Assembly (NCBI RefSeq): GCF_006874475.1
Contig: NZ_VIRM01000003.1
Span: 239,769-303,768 of the forward strand
Direction: 5' to 3'
DNA length: 64,000 bases
DNA from: Microbispora hainanensis
Lineage (GTDB): Bacteria > Actinomycetota > Actinomycetes > Streptosporangiales > Streptosporangiaceae
Within the stretch, counting starts at the first letter, position 1. Each line of letters begins with the position of its first letter. The translations under genes and the position numbers were made by a program. Below, piece after piece: positions 61,680 to 64,000 of this stretch. Under the pieces are notes generated by a model, which was not told where the DNA came from, did not search any database, and was given only the letters and a program-made list of their open reading frames with translations.

Positions 61680-61696
61680 TTTCGTCCGGGACGAAA
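61680..61696. promoter_or_regulatory. Dyad TTTCGTCC-N1-GGACGAAA
   Basis: Perfect 8-bp arms, 40 bases downstream of the zinc-ribbon gene's stop codon at 61736. It shares the TTTCGTC / GACGAAA half-site with the dyads at 63301 and 63518. Confidence 0.55.
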
Positions 61697-61735
61697 TATC
61701 AGGGGGGTTTCCCCGACCGAGGTACGGGTGGCGGG

Positions 61736-62233
61736 TCAGCGTTTGCGTCGCGTGGCGTCGCGCTGGAGGTAGTCCATGCCGCCGGGGTAGGCCTCGCCGA
61801 GGTCGACCAGGACGCCCAGGAGGGCGTTGTAGAGCTTGACGTGGTGCCAGTGCTGGCGGCTCAGCTCGCCTTCGCGTACCTGGTCGGCCAGGGCGCCGAG
61901 GTGGGCCAGCCACTCGCGGGCGGTGGTCGGCACGACCGGCCAGGCGGCGGGCTCGGGGCGGGCGGTGATGATCTGGGTGCGGGTGACGGTCTCGCGGATC
62001 ACCTCGCGGACCGGTTCGGCGCGCAGCGCGCCGGTGGCGATGTCGCGCTGTAGGCGGGCCTCGGCGGTGCGTACTTCCCAGGCGCGGTTGCGGCAGGACT
62101 TGGAGCAGTAGGAGGCGGGCCGGCCGCGCCCGGAGTAGGGCACGGCGGTGCCGCACCAGGCGCAGGTGCGGGATTGGAGGCGGTGGTCGACGCGGACGTG
62201 AGTGATGGGGTCGGCCTGGTGCTCGGGCTCCAT
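61736..62233 (-). CDS. Zinc-ribbon protein of unknown function
   Basis: 165 residues. A CxxC-x15-CxxxC ribbon lies at residues 24-47 (CAWCGTAVPYSGRGRPASYC, then SKSC). It is followed by basic RNRAWEVR and a helical region with VIRETVTRTQII and a C-terminal GGMDYLQRDATRRKR. The protein at 62536 has the same ribbon, so the two are paralogues. They look like nucleic-acid-binding proteins. The ATG at 62233 has only weak upstream signals; a CGTCAC-N4-GTGACG dyad lies 28 bases upstream. Confidence 0.65.
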   Translation of the reverse strand: MEPEHQADPITHVRVDHRLQSRTCAWCGTAVPYSGRGRPASYCSKSCRNRAWEVRTAEARLQRDIATGALRAEPVREVIRETVTRTQIITARPEPAAWPVVPTTAREWLAHLGALADQVREGELSRQHWHHVKLYNALLGVLVDLGEAYPGGMDYLQRDATRRKR

Positions 62234-62260
62234 GGCAGGCTCGTTTCATCCCGGACGTAT

Positions 62261-62276
62261 CGTCACGAAAGTGACG
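62261..62276. promoter_or_regulatory. Dyad CGTCAC-GAAA-GTGACG upstream of the zinc-ribbon gene
   Basis: Perfect 6-bp arms 28 bases before the start of the gene at 62233, in the expected promoter position on the minus strand. Confidence 0.55.
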
Positions 62277-62535
62277 GATACCTTAGCACTGGGTCGTCCT
62301 AAAGATCATTTTCCTGAAGGTCTTCAGTGGACATTCATGTTGTGAGGTTGTCGGTGCTGGTGATCGCTTGCGTTGACGTCTTCTCTGTTGATCTTGACCT
62401 TTGATCTTGTCGCGTCAATGTCGCGTCAGTTGTCGCGGCTGTCGCGTCAACCTCGGGGGTGCGGCGTCGCTGACATCCCCCCTTGCCCGTGGGGGCCTGG
62501 TGGGGGAGCACAGGCAGGACCGACGGGGTAGCGAG
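62277..62535. other. Gene-free interval between the zinc-ribbon genes
   Basis: AT-rich left half, with iteron-like repeats (see 62388-62449) and no supported reading frame. It separates two same-strand paralogous genes and could hold a promoter or a replication/partition site. Confidence 0.5.
62388..62449. repeat. Iteron-like direct repeats
   Basis: TTGATCTTG at 62388 and 62401, then TGTCGCGTCA at 62408, 62419 and 62440 with a variant TGTCGCGGCT at 62431. The spacing of 9-12 bp places the units on nearly the same helix face. Confidence 0.7.
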
Positions 62536-63453
62536 TCAGCGTCGCCGGCGACGTCGTTCCTGCCAGAGATGGTGGACGTCGACGAGTAGGTCGGTGACGG
62601 CGGCGGCCCGGGTCGCGGGGCGTTTGCCGCTGCCGGTGTGGAAGGCGGTGGTGCCGCCGCGGTGGCGGGCCTCCCATCCGGACGTGCGGCCGGTGGCGCC
62701 CAGGTGCGGGCGGACGGTGCCGAACAGGTCGCCGGCGACGATGACGGCGTAGGAGCCGTCCACGTCGCCGGTCGTGACGAGTTGGACGGCGGCGAGCTCG
62801 TCGTCGGTGTACCAGCGGCACCGCTCCAGCGGGTCGCGGTCGGACCAGGCTTTCCTCACGCGGATTTCGTCAGGCTGCCTGGTGGTCGTGGGGGCGGGCG
62901 GCGTCTCCGCGGCGCCGCCCGCGTGTGTGGCGTGCAGCGCGGCCAGTTCGGCGAACGCCTGGCGGGCCTGGCCAATGTGGCGGGCGGGATCGGCGCCGGC
63001 GGTGATGGCGTCGGCCGCGTGCCGGGCGGCGGTGGCGAGCTGCTCCGCAAGGCGGTGGGCCGGGCTGTGCGGGGCGGTGACGGCCGTAGATGGCACGGCG
63101 GCCGCCGGTGGGGGAGCGGAGGCGCGCGGGGCCGCCGTGGGAGCTTGGCGAGCACGGTAGGCGCGCTGGCGGCAGGCCTGGGAGCAGTAGCGGGCCGGCC
63201 GACCGGTCGCGGCCCGCTGAATGGGGTGACCGCAACCGGCGCAGGCTCCGCTCGCCTTGCCGGGGGCCGGGTCCTGTGATGCCGAGGTCTGCGGTGCCCG
63301 GGTTTCGTCACAATCCTTCCGTGACGAAACCTGCTTGCGGCGCTCGAACTCCTCCAGCCGGGCGTCGGCCTCGTAGATGCGCTCACGCAGGTCGGTTGGG
63401 ATCGCCTGCCACTCCGGTGATTCCAGGAAGGCCGTGGCCACCTCCGGCCGCAT
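62536..63453 (-). CDS. Zinc-ribbon protein with C-terminal domain of unknown function
   Basis: 305 residues from ATG 63453. A Cys ribbon at C71, C74, C90 and C94 (CAGCGHPIQRAATGRPARYC, then SQAC) is followed by basic RQRAYRARQ, an Ala/Pro linker, a helical segment and a C-terminal domain with WYTDDELAAVQLVTTGDVDGS and GGTTAFHTGSGK, ending in a poly-Arg tail. Paralogue of the protein at 61736. A strong GGAGGGGAGGAG lies five bases before an ATA codon at 63498, in frame with the ATG, so an unusual or mutated start is possible. An 11-bp inverted repeat lies inside the gene at 63301. Confidence 0.62.
   Translation of the reverse strand: MRPEVATAFLESPEWQAIPTDLRERIYEADARLEEFERRKQVSSRKDCDETRAPQTSASQDPAPGKASGACAGCGHPIQRAATGRPARYCSQACRQRAYRARQAPTAAPRASAPPPAAAVPSTAVTAPHSPAHRLAEQLATAARHAADAITAGADPARHIGQARQAFAELAALHATHAGGAAETPPAPTTTRQPDEIRVRKAWSDRDPLERCRWYTDDELAAVQLVTTGDVDGSYAVIVAGDLFGTVRPHLGATGRTSGWEARHRGGTTAFHTGSGKRPATRAAAVTDLLVDVHHLWQERRRRRR
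63301..63331. promoter_or_regulatory. Long dyad GGTTTCGTCAC-N9-GTGACGAAACC inside the zinc-ribbon gene
   Basis: Perfect 11-bp arms inside codons about 41-51 of the gene. The half-site combines TTTCGT with CGTCAC, the two elements of the neighbouring dyads. Confidence 0.7.
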
Positions 63454-63517
63454 CCGGCGCAGGATCGCCGCGGCGATCGCGTCGAAGTCCGGTGCTATGG
63501 CGCTCCTCCCCTCCTCG

Positions 63518-63537
63518 GTTTCGTCGCGTTACGAAAC
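63518..63537. promoter_or_regulatory. Dyad GTTTCGT-N6-ACGAAAC upstream of the second zinc-ribbon gene
   Basis: Perfect 7-bp arms, 20 bases upstream of the ATA codon preceded by the strong ribosome site, on the minus strand. Promoter or operator position. Confidence 0.6.
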
Positions 63538-63900
63538 TCTAGGCCGGTCGGTCACGGCGCGGGTGCAGGACACGGCACTGCCGCCCCCGCCCCAGCGCCA
63601 CCCCTGCCGAGAGCTACAAGGCTTGTCGGAGACCAAGAGAGTCAGGACAGTGAAGCGCGAATTGTAGTCATATCACTCGAAGTCGACCATCGTGGGAATT
63701 GCGTAAGAGGTTTGCACTTGGAGCGATCCAAATAGCTGTATGCATTCCAGAAGTAACGCTAGGCGACTTTTCACATCGAAAGTTGACACTCCTGACGGGA
63801 GGTTGGTTTGATCCGAAACGTTGACGAAGCGCTCCAATAGCCGCAGGCGCGCTCGACTCGGAGAGATAAGGAGGAGTTGCCTTCAAAAATCAGGACTAGG

Positions 63901-63959
63901 GGCTATGTCACCAAAGTCATAGCCACGGACAGGAATGCTTGCCGGCCCCTATCCGTGGC
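63901..63959 (+). promoter_or_regulatory. Two overlapping hairpins in the leader of the last gene
   Basis: GGCTATG-N10-CATAGCC (63901-63924) overlaps GCCACGGA-N22-TCCGTGGC (63922-63959). They are mutually exclusive because they share GCC, and they lie 34 bases before the start codon at 63993. Confidence 0.45.
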
Positions 63960-63992
63960 ACATCAAACGATGCATGAAGGAGTCTACACACC

Positions 63993-64000
63993 ATGGGCGT
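63993..64000 (+). CDS. Start of a gene cut by the window end
   Basis: ATG GGC GT at 63993, with GAAGGAG about ten bases upstream. Only two codons are visible, so no product can be named. Confidence 0.4.

Larger units (their letters stand above)
63454..63992. other. Interval without a supported gene
   Basis: Left part: candidate alternate start region and the dyad at 63518. Right part (63660-63990) is lower in GC; broken frames on both strands look like decayed coding sequence but I cannot name it. The stretch ends with hairpin-forming leader sequence and a ribosome site for the gene at 63993. Confidence 0.5.

Noticed and set aside
60239..63537. CRISPR array
   Set aside because: The repeats here are palindromic operators or short iterons with irregular spacing, not uniform repeats with unique spacers, and no cas gene is present.
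59466..64000. Integrated plasmid or integrative conjugative element with integrase and attachment site
   Set aside because: No integrase, relaxase, replication initiator or tRNA was found in the visible part, so only an accessory-like region is claimed.

Overview
The window is high-GC actinobacterial DNA. Gene content (glnE next to a glnA2-type glutamine synthetase, an F420-dependent reductase, AfsR/SARP regulators, many NarL-type two-component systems, a mycobacterial-type CopD-CtaG fusion) suggests a filamentous actinomycete, probably of the Streptosporangiales. The order is inferred from style and synteny; no marker gene is present.

Layout. 0-10.7 kb: housekeeping and small enzymes, with glnE, an S-adenosyl methyltransferase, a class I glutamine amidotransferase, an alpha/beta hydrolase, a hotdog protein and glnA2, which has a GlnR-like box upstream. 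10.9-20.9 kb: two paralogous membrane histidine kinases, an ArsR-HTH/MFS divergent pair, a SARP protein fused to a receiver and LuxR-type HTH, then nadE. 20.9-26.9 kb and 35.3-39.2 kb: two copies of one design, an ABC exporter operon (ATPase plus two permeases) transcribed away from a histidine kinase-response regulator pair. Between them lie two MFS exporters, a TetR regulator, panB, a Cys/Met-type PLP enzyme, a hydrolase and the F420 reductase. 39.2-46.5 kb: secreted lipase, LysR divergon, map, and a copC/copD-ctaG operon.

46.6-54.9 kb is a regulatory block. An XRE-HTH/TPR regulator is divergent from a 44-codon secreted peptide ending Cys-Cys, followed by two tandem AfsR-like SARP-NTPase-TPR proteins, the first with a frameshift. 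54.8-58.7 kb: a PucR regulator divergent from a xanthine dehydrogenase large subunit, with a palindrome between them. 58.7-64 kb is accessory-like: short proteins, a ribbon-helix-helix-like protein bracketed by a repeated palindrome, two zinc-ribbon proteins, a pair of paralogous 60-residue proteins, iteron-like repeats, and many GTGACG or TTTCGT dyads. No integrase, tRNA, rRNA or CRISPR array was seen.

Strongest leads: (1) the XRE-TPR/secreted peptide pair, a candidate peptide-signalling module of RRNPP-like design; (2) the dyad-studded small-gene module at 60-63.5 kb; (3) short tandem repeats that duplicate stop codons at the 3' ends of at least seven genes; (4) the SARP-receiver fusion; (5) a response regulator whose receiver lacks the beta4/Thr segment. 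All positions come from reading the sequence by eye; family assignments are recognition, not search results.
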